Below, piece by piece: positions 14,764 through 26,956 of a DNA stretch of 64,000 nucleotides. Position 1 is the first letter of the stretch. Each line of letters starts with the position of its first letter. The DNA is from Tetrapyrgos nigripes (lineage: Eukaryota > Basidiomycota > Agaricomycetes > Agaricales > Campanellaceae), in the NCBI GenBank assembly GCA_013368315.1, contig JAACJM010000217.1, positions 1-64,000 of the forward strand. Direction: 5' to 3'. The notes below the pieces were generated by a model. It was not told the DNA's origin. It ran no database searches and saw only the letters and a list, made by a program, of their open reading frames with translations. The translations under genes and the position numbers were made by a program.

Positions 14764-16392
14764 TCACTCCTTCTCCTCCTTCTCCACATCGTCTACCTCC
14801 CTTTCCCTCTCCTTTTCCAAAGCCCCAACCCCAAGCCACCCCGGCACCACCACAATAGCCACATTCCTCGGACTTCCCTGCGCTTGATCGAATAGGTTGA
14901 CGAGGGATGCGTCCCATTTAGGCTGCTTGTCTTGCTTAAGGTCCTGTTTACCTAAACTCGAGTCCACATCATCAGACTCCGACAGCTTCACGGGTGAAAC
15001 CCCTTCTTCCAACTCCAAATCCAGCCCCAACTCCTCCCTAACCCACGCGATCCTATCCTTCAAAATCACACTCTCGATCACAGGCCCGAGTTTACATCGG
15101 GTGATGTGGAGGTGAGCAAGGGATTTTGCGAGTTGGGAAGAGGGGTGGGTGTTTATGTTTTTGAGGTTGGCGTTGTCAGTGTCGTTGGGGGATGAATCAA
15201 GTCGGGTAGGTTGTTGAGAAGATGACGACCCGATGGGTATTGAGGACGCCGAGGTCGAAGTGTATCTTGGCAACGACTCGCCAGCTAACGTCGTATCCAG
15301 CCCCAAACTCACGCCCAACCTCTCCTCAACAGCGTCTATGAAACCCTTCCAAGAGGTATAGGCCGAGTTGGGTAAACGACCGAGACGTTGATGGGCTAGT
15401 GAAGTTCCTGTATCACCTATATCGGTGTCAGGAGTGCCAACGCCATTGACACTGTTGATTTGGGGCCTCGGAGCAGATATAGTTTGTAAATTACGCCGTG
15501 GAAGAGGAGTTTTGGTATCCCTCTCCTTGACATATGATGTATATTCCGAAGGAGGAATAAACGGTCTCGTCTCCTCCGTCCTAACACCCTCCAAAAGGGG
15601 CGAAATAAGAGCCCTCCAGACAACCTTCCTAACTGAAAGCTCAAACGAGGGTAATGACCATTGTGGCGGGGACTGAGCTGCGAGGTGGTATGCAGATGGA
15701 GGAAGTGGGTTACCCGGCGCAGTAAGAGAAGCTTGAGCAGCAAAGTCAATTGTTTTGCATAGAGGAAAATCAGTTGGATTGAGGAGGTTGTAACAGCAAC
15801 CGACGACTATGGTCGCTATGAAGGACCAACGTGAATTATTGGCCTGTGAAGCAATAAAGGCGCGTAAAGTGTCGATAGTGAGTGACCCACATGCATGGAG
15901 GGCAACCAATAACACCTTGGCGTTATTGTTGTTGGGAGGAATCCATTGATCTACCGCTTTCAAGAGTGAATGTGGGGTAATGTGTATGGTTTTGTGAAGT
16001 ATGTCAGTTGATCTGAAATTTTGATCTCTCGCCCGAGCACCACTACTTTGGTCAGCATCTGAATCGAGTGCGAGGATGTTGGGACAGTGGAGCAGACTGT
16101 TGAGGGATCTACAGAGATATCCTTGGCCAGCGCCGACATCGACGATATATGTCTCGGAGGGAGAGATGCCGAGATGGTCGAGAAGACGACGGATGTAGGT
16201 TGTCATCCGGGACACTTGATGCAGCTTTTTTGGGGAGAGCCCGGGGAAGGCCAGGGTTCGTTCTGGAAGGGATATTGGGTGCCTCGGAAGAGCATGCTGC
16301 TGGAGAACGTCTTCATTGGGAAGTGGGGGAACAAAATGACTGTTTGGGTGGGCACACAAAATGGATGCACAGTCCACGGACATCTCGGACAT
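14764..16392 (-). CDS. METTL25/RRNAD1-like methyltransferase-domain protein
   Basis: Intronless 542-residue protein, unusual in this intron-rich window. A SAM-binding Rossmann motif I (VDVGAGQGYLCRSL) follows LSPKKLHQVSRM. Then come LLVALHACGSLT and VVGCCYNLLNPTDFPL, the paired HACG and CCY motifs typical of the METTL25/RRNAD1 group. The middle (roughly residues 290-430) is Ser/Thr-rich and probably disordered, and the C-terminus is Glu/Lys-rich. The substrate of this family is poorly known; a nuclear or cytosolic place is inferred from the absence of signal or membrane segments. It is head-to-head with the P450 gene across only 64 bp. Confidence -1.
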   Translation of the reverse strand: MSEMSVDCASILCAHPNSHFVPPLPNEDVLQQHALPRHPISLPERTLAFPGLSPKKLHQVSRMTTYIRRLLDHLGISPSETYIVDVGAGQGYLCRSLNSLLHCPNILALDSDADQSSGARARDQNFRSTDILHKTIHITPHSLLKAVDQWIPPNNNNAKVLLVALHACGSLTIDTLRAFIASQANNSRWSFIATIVVGCCYNLLNPTDFPLCKTIDFAAQASLTAPGNPLPPSAYHLAAQSPPQWSLPSFELSVRKVVWRALISPLLEGVRTEETRPFIPPSEYTSYVKERDTKTPLPRRNLQTISAPRPQINSVNGVGTPDTDIGDTGTSLAHQRLGRLPNSAYTSWKGFIDAVEERLGVSLGLDTTLAGESLPRYTSTSASSIPIGSSSSQQPTRLDSSPNDTDNANLKNINTHPSSQLAKSLAHLHITRCKLGPVIESVILKDRIAWVREELGLDLELEEGVSPVKLSESDDVDSSLGKQDLKQDKQPKWDASLVNLFDQAQGSPRNVAIVVVPGWLGVGALEKEREREVDDVEKEEKE

Positions 16393-16456
16393 GGCTGATC
16401 CAAAGGGCCGGCTCTGATCTCTTTTATAATCTATAGCAGCTAGACATGATCGTCCA
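16393..16456. promoter_or_regulatory. 64-bp shared divergent promoter
   Basis: The whole gap between the methyltransferase start (16392) and the P450 start (16457). It contains ttttataatctata. An ATG at 16446 is out of frame with the P450 start and would form a short upstream ORF overlapping it. Both genes may also use promoter elements inside the opposite gene. Confidence -1.
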
Positions 16457-19400
16457 ATGCTGCTACTCCTCCTCGCCCTCTTGACTTTCCTTGCTTATAT
16501 CTTCTTTCCCTTCCTCACTCTCATCTACCGTCAAGCCCGTTCTCCTCTCCGTCATCTCAATGGCCCCCCCTCCAAATCTTGGTTTATGGGAAATCTCGTC
16601 GAAATGCACGACCAGGAGAACTCCTTTCTCATTGAGGAGTGGCAAGAACAATACGGTTCAACTTTCACCTATCGTGGCTTCGTCCGTGGTTGTAGACTCA
16701 TGACAACCGACCCTCTTGCTGTTGCTCATATCCTTGGCAACGCGTACACTTATCCCAAACCAGACTTTGTCCGCGACAGTCTGGCTACGATGGCTGCTGG
16801 TCATGATGGACTTTTGACCACTGAAGGAGAGCAACATCGCAAGCAGGTGCCTACACTCTCTTCTCCTTTGGTTAATATCCCCTAACAACGCGTTTAGCGC
16901 AAAATCCTCACTCCCGCCTTTACCCACTCACATATCAAATCACTTACTCCCATATTCTGGGAAATGGCCGAAAAGGTACGTACTCCATCCTTATTCCATC
17001 CTGTTCTCATTCCCTTTCCTCAGCTCCGCGACATCTGGTTAGAAAAATCTGCCGTACCACTTGCACGCGTAGACGCTCTTTCATGGCTTAGTCGTGCCAC
17101 TCTTGATGTTATTGGCCTTGCAGGTTTTGGTTATGCTTTCAATAGTCTCGACTCTGAGTCGTCGTCTGAATCATCTAAAGACGAACTCGCAAACGCGTTT
17201 AGTGTCATTTTCAGTACGGCGCGTAAATTTCGTGTCATGACCATTCTACAAGTCTGGTTTCCTTTCTTTCGGAGATTTAGGAGGAATAGTAGGACGATGG
17301 TGCAAGCACAGGCGACGATGCATCGAATTGGGATGATGCTTGTTGAACGAGCTACTGCAGAGGCCGAAGCAGAGAAGGATAAGCCTGTTAGCAATGATAT
17401 ACTTAGCGTCTTGGGTGTGTTTTTCTTCTTTCTACGTTCGACGCGTCATACTCATCTTGTTATCTTTTCTAGTACGCTCAAACTCATCCTCAACCTCCCC
17501 ATCCCAACAAATGTCAACCAAAGAAATCCTCTCTCAAATATCCACCTTCATCGCTGCAGGACACGAAACAACCTCTTCGGCATTAACCTGGTGTCTTTAT
17601 GCTCTTTCTCAGAATCCTCAAGTCCAGACCAAACTTCGTGCTGCACTTCACGCTATTCCCTCTTCCTCTGCAACTGTTTCGTCCAACTCCAACTCCAACT
17701 CCAACGCGTCCCCAATCTCCTCACCGTCGTCCACTCAATCCTCACTAACCGACGCCATCCTCAAATGCGAATACCTAGACTGGGTAGTTCGCGAAGCCCT
17801 CCGAGTCCATGCTCCAGTGACGAGCACGATGAGGGTTTGTATGAGGGATGGAGGTGATGAGATTCCTGTTTCCACTTGCAATGGTGAAGAAAAAGGCTCT
17901 TCTGGTAGCCTTCGTGGTGGCTTCAAAGACAAATATGGTATTCAAAGATCGAGTATCAGAGTAAACAAGTGGGATATTATCAGTATCCCGATTGCAGCGA
18001 TAAATCGGAATGTAGAGGTTTGGGGAGAGGATGCGAGGGTGTTTCGGTGAGTGGTTGGTTTTCTTGGTGTTTTTTTTTGGGGGGTGGGGGTTTTTCGAGG
18101 GTTTGGACGGTTCATTGCTTCAATCTTTTTCCCTTCTCGTCTCATCAAAAAGTCAAACAAATGCTTACTCGTTTTCCCCCCCTTCTTTTGCTGCAGACCA
18201 GAACGCTGGGCCTCCCCACCTCTTCAAGCCAAGGCCATCCCGGGTCTGTACGCCAACATACTAACGTTTTTGAACGGAAACCCTCTCGATGGGAATCGGG
18301 CGTGTATTGGATATAAGTTTGCTTTGATGGAGTGAGTGTTTCTGTTTCCGTTTCTGTCCTTCTGTTCCGTCTTGTGGCTTTTCTTTTTCTTCTCTTTTCT
18401 TTTCTATGTCCACGCTTTTTTCAAGGTTTTCGGACGTGTAGTTTCTCTCTTTGCGTCCTTTCTTTTTTGGTTGGTCTTGGCGCTTTTCCTTTTCTTCTCC
18501 CTGGTTCTCTTTGTCTGTTCCCCCCCTTTTCCTTTCCTTTTCCTTTCCCTTTGCATTTCGGTTTTTCTTTTGTTTTTTTTTCTTTCTTTCGTTTTGGTCG
18601 CTCCAGCGCATTGCTTTTTCCTCGTTGGCCAGATGCGTTTCTATCTCTGCTTCTGTCCCTGCCCAGCTCTTTCCCATCTCTGCTTTCGTTTTGATCGCTC
18701 CGGCGCATTGCTTTCTCCTCGTTGGCCAGTCGCGCTTTTATCTCTGCTTCTGTCCCTGCTCAGGGTTTTTCCATCTCTGTCCCTGTCCTTCAAGACAGTC
18801 GTACATTGCATTGCCGCTGCACAACAAAGATGGTCAAGTCCCTCCAATCAGATCATGATCATTTACGCATGGTCACTTGGGTTGTTGGATTCTTGGATGC
18901 CTGATTGTCAAGACGTTCAAGCCGCTTTCTACAGTTACAGATGTTCCATTTCTTCAATTTCCAATCACTGGGATGATTATAGGAAAGGTGGCCTACTTAT
19001 ATATGCTTACACGCATCAGAACTTCCTCGCTACATATCTATCTTTCTTGGAAGCGCTCATGCCCTGATCCTCATGGGCGGCTATAGCAAGGCAGGATGAA
19101 TGGGTGCTACCAGCCTATGCTCCAGTCCCGTTACGTGTACTATCATCATATATTTTTCCTTTTTTCCGTCCTTCCTTCATCGCCTTTCTCGCTTCGCTAT
19201 TCTTTTTCTTTCTTTCTGTCTAATCTTTCTTCCGAATCTCCTTTCCTTCCCGAACCCCCTTTCTTCTCATTCCCATCAATTCACAAATTAGTGCGTTGAA
19301 TGCTTGGGCTACTGCAATATACAGTATACGGCGAATAGCGAACAGCGAAATTGAGTCATATCTTCATTTTAATTCCTGAATCCTCGTTTCCGTTTCGCTA

Positions 19401-22039
19401 GCCAGATAACTCTGTGCTCGCTTATACTATGTGCTTTTGGTGGTGTTAGGTGGTGTTAGATGATGTTGCCTAACGTTTCCTAACACTTCCTTTTTTGGCT
19501 TTCAATTCATTCATCCGTCTATTCGTTTCACTCCGTTGGATTATTCGTGACATTCTATCGGACCATTACCATTCGTTTCTTATCTTTGGGGTTTTGTGGT
19601 CGTTTTGATTACTTGAATCTTTGATGGCCTGATCCCCATGATTTCTTGACTCTTTGACTCTTTGGTCCTTTCCTTCTCTTTCGGACCGACTTGAAGAGGA
19701 ATGAGTGGGCGGCTTTTTTGAAATTCTTATTTTGTGATGGGTGGTGATGGAGGCTGCTCTCTTGGCGTTTCCCCGTCTACACTCACATTTTTCGAGCTAT
19801 AGCCAATGTAGCTATAAGCAATTGTGGTTGTGGTGTGGTTGTCCTGGCTGTGATTGTGGTCTAAGGTAGCACAAATGGTTATCAGTTTCATCACTTTGGT
19901 TACTACTTGCATATCAGCCTATCATTACTAGTGCTGGAACTAATCTGCCAATTCGTAATGCCAGCGTTGGACTTGCTGCACCACGAGCCACGAATCAGAA
20001 GCCGCAACCGCAACTTTTTGCGAAACGAGCCGGTGTCTTTCTGTTTTTACTCTTCTCGTTCATTTCTTTCTTTCTTTTTTTCGTGATTCTGACTCTGGGC
20101 CAAGGCCTGGGTCTGATTCAGTCCAGTCTTGCGGTGTCCATCGTTTCGCGTTGCGTTGTGTATGCGTTCCATCGTTTTGTTTTTGCTTGGAATGGACATA
20201 TTAGTTTTCATTTCGCTTGCTATTTGCAAGTGCAACGTTCACTATCATGCATGACAGACATGCTGTTGGCCATTCTTTGTTTCCTCTCTCTTTCCTCTTT
20301 CTTTGTCTTCTGTAGCATGCTGTTGACTATTCTGGGTCGGCTTGCTGGCTTGGTTCTTCTGCACTTCAGTCTGTTCCTAGTTCAGTCTGCTGGCTTCCTC
20401 CTACGCCTCTGATCATAACAAGAATGGTCACAGCTCTTCCTCGCCGAGAGACAAAGTCCGTCATCTTCTTGTCAGATTCTGTCTAACTCCACCGGCTCTC
20501 GGGGACTCGGTGTGACTCTGATCTCTCTCTCTCTTCTATTCTTTCTATGTTTGGGTTCTTCTTTCTATCCTTTCTTCTTCTATCTATTTCATACGTATCA
20601 CGTATGATCTTTTCTTTTCTCTTTCCTTTCTACTGCGGCCGCTGGAACCGGGGTCGTGAACCTTGATTGGTTTCTCATCTCAATTCGATTGCCCTTGTTC
20701 CTCACTACACCATGCACCGTGTAACGTACCTGCGTTTGTGGCTTGGCCCTTAGTCTCACTCTCGCTCTCGCTCCCACACCTTACACCATACAGACAGAAC
20801 ACGTTTTCGTCTTCGACCTGATCCCATTGTCATTGCTTCCGCTAATCCTGACCCGACCGTTAAAGCTAAAGCTTGGGCATATACATGTGACGGGTCCTTT
20901 GACGTATTCTGTCTAGATTATCATTATGCCGTATGTCGGTGTTGGTGTGGTGATAGAGAGCTTTGAGCTTTTTTTGATTTCGGTCTTCTTGTTTTTCGAT
21001 TTCGTTACTCACGGTCCTCATTCCGATATTCTCCCGCCTTTCTCTCGCCATTCTCATTCATCTATAATATTCCTTTCTTGCCTTTTTGCTTTTGCTTCTG
21101 CCACGTACTTGCACCGGTCATTCCCGACCCAGCCCCTCTTACCTTGGTTCTTCTTTCATTTTTTCATTTGTCGAGACCCACGGGTGCAGTTGGTTCTTTC
21201 CGGCTCTTATTGACCGGTAATTTAATGCACCACACTCAAAGCCCCGTCTAGTACAGTCTAGTACTAACCTACCTCGCCTGCGCCCCGGTGTTCCTTTCTT
21301 TTGATGGCTTTAGTTGATTCTTCACCCCCGATGTTCATGATCCTTCACTTTTTATAATTGCATTGTTATATATGGTTCTTACGGACTTTCTTACTGACCT
21401 CGCCGTTTTACTCTGCTTCTTCTCTTACAGGATCAAGATCTTCCTCTATGTCCTCCTCAAAGATATCGAGTTTTCCATGGATCCATCGATGGTTATCGAG
21501 AAGAAACTAAAGTGAGTTTTGGTCGAGAACGTATTCCATCTGTTTTGTCCTCCTCCCTTTTTTCTACCCCATCTTCATCGCCCGGGAAGATCTAGTCTTA
21601 CCATACCGGAATCTGAATATCCACTTCATTCCCGAGGGTCATGATGCGGATTGTAGATTGTGGACTTTGTTGTCCCTGGTGGCGGGAGAATGAGCGTATG
21701 CATGGAGCCGTGCGTTTTCGTGCATTTGTTTCCTCCGGGTTTTTGGGACTGGTCTTTGTTCCTCCCGAGTACGAGCACCGTCTTGTTCCTTATTCATTGA
21801 TACCCTCTCTCTATCCCCGCTCCGCCTTATTTCTTATGATCGCCGCCCCGATTGCTAATATCTTTCTTTCTTGTTATAGCGTCGTCACGAGACCCTTTGT
21901 GAAATCAGAACCTCACTTGGGCAATCAGATGCCCTTGTATATCCGTCCGGCGCGCGTCACTGAAGAAGCTGAGCCAGAATCGGAGCCATCAAGCCCCTCG
22001 ACGACTTTAGTAGATCCGTCGCACGCGTCCGGTCGATGA
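16457..22039 (+). CDS. Cytochrome P450 with a 3.1-kb intron
   Basis: Predicted 602-residue membrane-anchored monooxygenase. Exons: 16457-16846, 16898-16975, 17024-17414, 17473-18046, 18197-18331, 21431-21511, 21880-22039; all phases close. It has an N-terminal hydrophobic anchor (MLLLLLALLTFLAYIFF), the hinge NGPPSK, helix C GEQHRKQRKILTPAF, helix I FIAAGHETTSSAL, the ExxR REALRVH, and the PERF motif RPERW. The heme loop FLNGNPLDGNRACIG has extra residues before G-x-R-x-C-x-G. The C-terminal exons give IKIFLYVLLKDIEF and NVVTRPFVKSEPHLGNQMPL, the normal P450 end, so the split gene is still readable. Without splicing of intron 5 the protein would stop right after FALME, shortly past the heme Cys. 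Substrate unknown. Confidence -1.
18332..21430 (+). other. Giant intron 5 of the P450 gene (3099 bp)
   Basis: It starts with a good donor (gtgagtg) and ends with a good acceptor (cttctcttacag), and the flanking exons join in phase. The other introns of the first five exons are about 50-150 bp. The interior is strongly pyrimidine-rich on the plus strand, has a 97-bp tandem repeat, and contains no convincing ORF with a domain. Insertion of a non-coding element or expansion of simple sequence is likely (inference). Confidence -1.
18592..18783 (+). repeat. 97-bp tandem repeat inside the P450 intron
   Basis: Unit 1 is 18592-18688 and unit 2 begins at 18689. Both read ttttg.tcgctcc.gcgcattgctt, then cctcgttggccag, then atctctgcttctgtccctgc. 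Divergence is low, so the duplication looks recent. No coding role. Confidence -1.
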
Positions 22040-25000
22040 TCCTTATGAACCTGGACTACACCTCACCTTACCTTTTGCTTCAACACCCGACCAACAAGTA
22101 AGACCGACATCACCGAGTGGAGTTTTGCGTTTCTCGCTTCCCTGAGACCTGTTGGCCTGTATTAACCTCAAAAAGGAATGCCCACCATGCCCATTGCCAA
22201 TGCCAACCGACCTGCACGGAATCAGGTGATTTTCTTTTGGTGCCGTGTAGTAACAGTTATAGTACGGTTGTACTTAGTTTACCACTACTACTCCAGTGGC
22301 ATCCGGTTTGTCTTACTTTAGAACTCGATCTAGAGACTAGATCTCATCATCCCACTCCCTTTCCCGTTTTTGACTGGATTTTATCTCACTCGATCCGCTC
22401 TCGTTTTATGTTCTTATTTCCGCTCCCTGTCCTCTTCGTCGTTGACGTCGTGTTGTGTTTGCTGTATCTCATTTGTACTACTATGCCACCTACAATGCTA
22501 TCATTATGTTGCACAGCTAACAACTCCTTATCAGTGTTTGAGATTTCAAACAGTAAAGGACACCCAGCCTGGCTCGGTCTGGCGCGTTCATTTCGTAGAT
22601 CCTTCATAGCCACTAGTGGAACGGATGCTTAAAATACGACCACAGCCAGGATTCTCTTTTTCAAATCTATTCAAAGTTATGCCACCAAAAACTTCCTTCA
22701 TGATCAAATTGGCGACTCGTTCGTTGAAAGTGGCGCATGCTCTAGTAACGAGGTATCGTCCTAGGCTTGTGTTCGCCATGGTAAGTTGCATTTCTTTGTG
22801 CGTACACAAGGTATGTATGTAATTACCCAAAGTGGCTTTTATTTGAAACTCGTTCTGCAGATCGTGGCACAGTAATCAAATGATCATGGATGAGTTTTTC
22901 GGTGCAGGACTAGGGCACAGAATCTTACTTCAGATATTTCCTCCTCGCTCAAGCGCTCATCAACGCCCACCACGACGCCGCCCCCTGGCTCAGGGTTGCT
23001 TTCATCAATAAAACCATTCTAGTAATGTTCCCGTTGGAGCGTCTGAACTTGTAGACGAGAGCCAAGTAAGTAGGTTTATCTGTGAATACAGGGACGACGG
23101 AAATGATTTCTTTTTGTTCTTGGTATTGATGGCAAAAATGGTTTAGCTATGCAGCTGATCATGAAACGTCCGAGGTTTTAAAGTAAACATCGTCATAAGG
23201 TACTCTCGACGTCCTGGAATTTTGGCCATGGGCTGACGAAGGAAAACAAAGTTCAAGTCGTCGGATGTCTAGGCTCGTGTCCCACCTTCTCAAGCTTTCC
23301 TCGTTAACCAAAACGGGCAACTCGCCTCCAGCAATGATACATCACTGATTGGCCACATTTTTTACTTAAGGCCTCGGGATGAACGAGCCTCATCCAGGAC
23401 TACAAAAGTCCGGTCCAAAATCACCCCTCGAGTACCAAGTAGTGGGCATTTATCGAGACAAAAGTTGACGAAACCGTTCAAACGATATCGCCACTTGCGC
23501 TGTCTTGTCAAACAGCCTTTCAGGCTCTCGTTTGTGTATCTTATTAGGAAGGTGATTTTTTTTTACGCTTGTATACTCGACCTTCCCGAACTGGCTTGTA
23601 GACAAAGGCCGCGGGACTGTAAGTTAGAGCCTCGCTGTAGTCACAGATGAATAAGGATTTTATTTCTATTTGAGGGCCACGGAACCGACCTCAAGCTCCC
23701 TTAGTTTCATTCAGCCTCTACTTGAGCTTGTAAGTTAAGTAGTATGTACTTCGGGGTAGATTTCTCCGAAGGCTTCTTGATAAAGGACGAACCACTCGTA
23801 CAGACTTCAAGGTTCCGGAGTCTGATGTGGGAGAAAGTAAGCAAGTGGCCATGATGCCACAATGTTCGTACAGGCTGAGCGACATGTTACGATTCCGAGC
23901 AAGTGTGTACAATAATGTTTGATGCGCCAATGATTCGAAAAAATCGCAAATATCATTGTACAAGTACCTACTATCTGGACAGCTCGAATTTCATAAATGG
24001 AGAGATATTTACATCATTTTCATCATGAGGCTTTGAAAAGCTTGTTCTGGTCCGAGAGAATCGAATTCATATCGTTCAGTAAACTCGTATCGCTCGAGTA
24101 CAGACTCATCTGTAAAAAGAAGCGGATAGAGATCAGCTGTGGCTGAGAATTCGATAGACGCAGTATTCTGTGACCCGTAACCAAAAGTCAGTTCGAACTG
24201 ACCTCGTAGTTACCAGATACTATCAAGTAGCCAAGGTGAATTGTCAAGGTGTCTGTATGTCTCAATCTCTTTCCTCCAATATTAATGTTACATTCAACGC
24301 CTCGAGCTTGAAACAAGCCGAAAATAACGCAAGTTGAATTTTTCAACTTGTTTGGGGAATAATTAAGCCTGTGTCCCTGCCTCCCTCATTGGGCTCTGAA
24401 GGCTACTACTTATTACACTTTTGTTACATTTTCCAAGGGCTCTCGCGAGCTCCGCAGTGGTCATATTAATCCCGTTACGAGGCTGATAGCTACGATTCAA
24501 CCTCATCTACTAATAATACCATGATTTCTATTGGCCGATAGCATGACGAGTCTGCATTCAACTCGTCTGCGCCAAAATACAATAAAAATAAGTAGGTACC
24601 ATAGGTTACGCACATACATACCCACTTTTTTGAGGGGTACTAGGTACTATAGCGACCCCGCGTGCTACAGGCTCGGGTTTCCCCGCTCGTTCAACTCCGC
24701 TCGAGGAGTAAAAGAGTGCAGGGAAGCCAAAGACTACTATACCTATTACTGGTAAGTACGTCGGAAGAGTCGATCACCGATGAGGCGCGGTGGCGGGACT
24801 GGAGAGTCGGGTAAAAGATAGCCGGCGTTTAATACTAATAAATCAAGTTGGCCCTTGAAGTAATACCCATATAGAGGAGATCTTATGTGTGAAAAGATCC
24901 ATTTGGGGACCTGACTCCGTTTGCTACAATACCACCCATCCGTTTCACATTGGTGTCACCAGCAATGCAAAAGTACAAAGTCTCCTCGAGTCCTCGAGTA

Positions 25001-26956
25001 TTTTATTCGGTCATCGCGTATCAGGTGCCTAGTATCACATATGGCCATCCATGGCCATCTCAGTATCTACTGCGCCATGCTGCGTATAAACGTACGAACG
25101 AGAAGGTCAGACGACCCACGCAAACTGCGTTTTACTATTACTTATTTCTTGTTCCTTTCTTCTGATGGATGAGCGAACGATGCTGCACTATGATTCCATC
25201 CTGACGCTATAAATTCTCTATCAATGAAATATTAAGAATAACTGTGGTCATCAGAATCGAACCCACTACCACCAGATCTACCTCAACTTCTTTACGACTC
25301 CCTTTGACCGGAGTTCCCTATCCACCCGTTATTAATTTATCACAAGATCAGCAATGACCACAGCTTTTGATTATCATGCCCACATAGTTGCGGCGCTAGT
25401 GAAATGAAAAGTTGCCTTTTTACACCTTCAGTCATCCCATACTTATTCAAAGGTCCGCGATTCTCGAGTGATATGAGACTTGATGCTCTGATGTGATTTG
25501 ATGAAGAATCTTGGAGGAATCTAAAACAAAGTACATAAGGAGCGGAATGGTGCGTGTTGATGTGCATGCATATGCATATGCTGCGTGCCACTTCCACGGA
25601 GAAGTAACAAGTATGAGTACACTGCATTTGCAATACGCCATCTCGAGTCTAGGCGTCTGTTCTCGAACTTCATAATAAAAAAAAGGGCCGCAGGATTTGG
25701 AAAGAAAAGGTCGATCCTTCTTCCATTCTTGGAGGTCTTTTTCTGATTTTTCTCAGGTTCTCTCTCAGCTCTCAGTGGTGGGCGCCACTGGTCACCCACG
25801 GTATAGATGGACCATTGATCCTCTTCAAGTATTGCTTTTTCGTAAGTATATGCGTATTTATATAGATTTTCCTCTTCTGTTCAATCCAAGGCCCGCAATT
25901 CCGGAACTGAATCTACCAAATTGATGAATATCCTAGGAGTAGTTGGTCCAATGGTAGGATGCTTTTACCACTATCACTCGGTATATAGCGAGTTGTTCAC
26001 ATAGCACCTTCAGGTGAATAACAAGGTAAGAAAGTAATTGCTATAGTAGGGATTCAAAGGTAAAGCAACAAAGTTCAATGTAGCACCACCGTCCTTAATC
26101 AATCAATCCTGAGTCAACAGAATTCTTTCGCAACTACATATAGTTGATTGAACCTGATTTGATGGAGAATCCGACGGTCGTTCATAATGTCGTATACATG
26201 ACCAGGCATCCTGCACGAAGCGTCAACATAACGAAACAGTTTGGAAACAATAGAGGTTAAAGATAGGGGTAAAAGCGTAATTTGCAAATCAAAAGACCCC
26301 GTCTTCTTGTAAAATCGGCAACCCGTGATTGGCATCAAGTACAAAAGATTCTCAATGACGATTAGGGGTATGGGAGGAAATGAATGGTCGACGGGGCGGG
26401 ACGCTGGTGCTAGCGCTGGGAGGGATATCAGCAATCAATAAAGTAGACAAATAAACATTTGAACGTTTGAACAGATGCGGTATATGCAAGAGCCTCGAGG
26501 GGGGGGTTGGTATACATAGGGCAATACGAACAAAACAGCAATTGCAAAGTACGGTGCGGGAACAGAACAAGGCAGGGTCGTGGATCTATAATATACATAC
26601 ATAATAATATGTATAGAGAAAAATCGAGATATAGAGATACGACGAGTAAGTCGTCGTGTCAAGACGCGATGAGCATATATAGATTAATTGCCGGTGAGAA
26701 AGAAACACACAGTGAGTCAGTGACACAACATTGGCATTGGCATTGGTAGATAGTAATAGAGTAGAATAGATTGTCGTAGAGGGTGATGATGAGATGTGAT
26801 GCGATGTGCGACGGGGAATCTCAGACAGCGACTGGTATATCTGCAAGAAACAAAACAATATAATATAAGATATGTAACAGAGGAGAGAGAGTTGCAATGA
26901 GTCGAGTCCAGAACAAGAGAGAGAGGACGTCGACGACGTCTTTTAAGCATCACAAG
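22040..26956. other. 4.9-kb gene-poor region
   Basis: No gene is supported; ORFs are short and on both strands without recognisable domains. The left part is the 3' flank of the P450. The right part (about 26100-26950) is the 3' flank of the homeodomain gene, with AT-rich simple sequence (atacatacataataatatgta). Between 24100 and 26100 there are stretches that look like decayed repeats or organellar fragments, but nothing I can name. Confidence -1.

Noticed and set aside
18336..19067. Long plus-strand ORFs rich in Phe, Leu and Ser inside the P450 intron
   Set aside because: They arise from pyrimidine-rich simple sequence in several frames at once and have no domain.
25240..25290. Minus-strand ggttcgattc resembling a tRNA T-loop
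   Set aside because: The flanking bases do not pair as a T-stem and no A box or acceptor stem is found.
25925..26060. tRNA- or mitochondrial-rRNA-like words (ggtccaatggtaggatgc, aataacaaggtaag)
   Set aside because: No cloverleaf or conserved rRNA context could be built around them.
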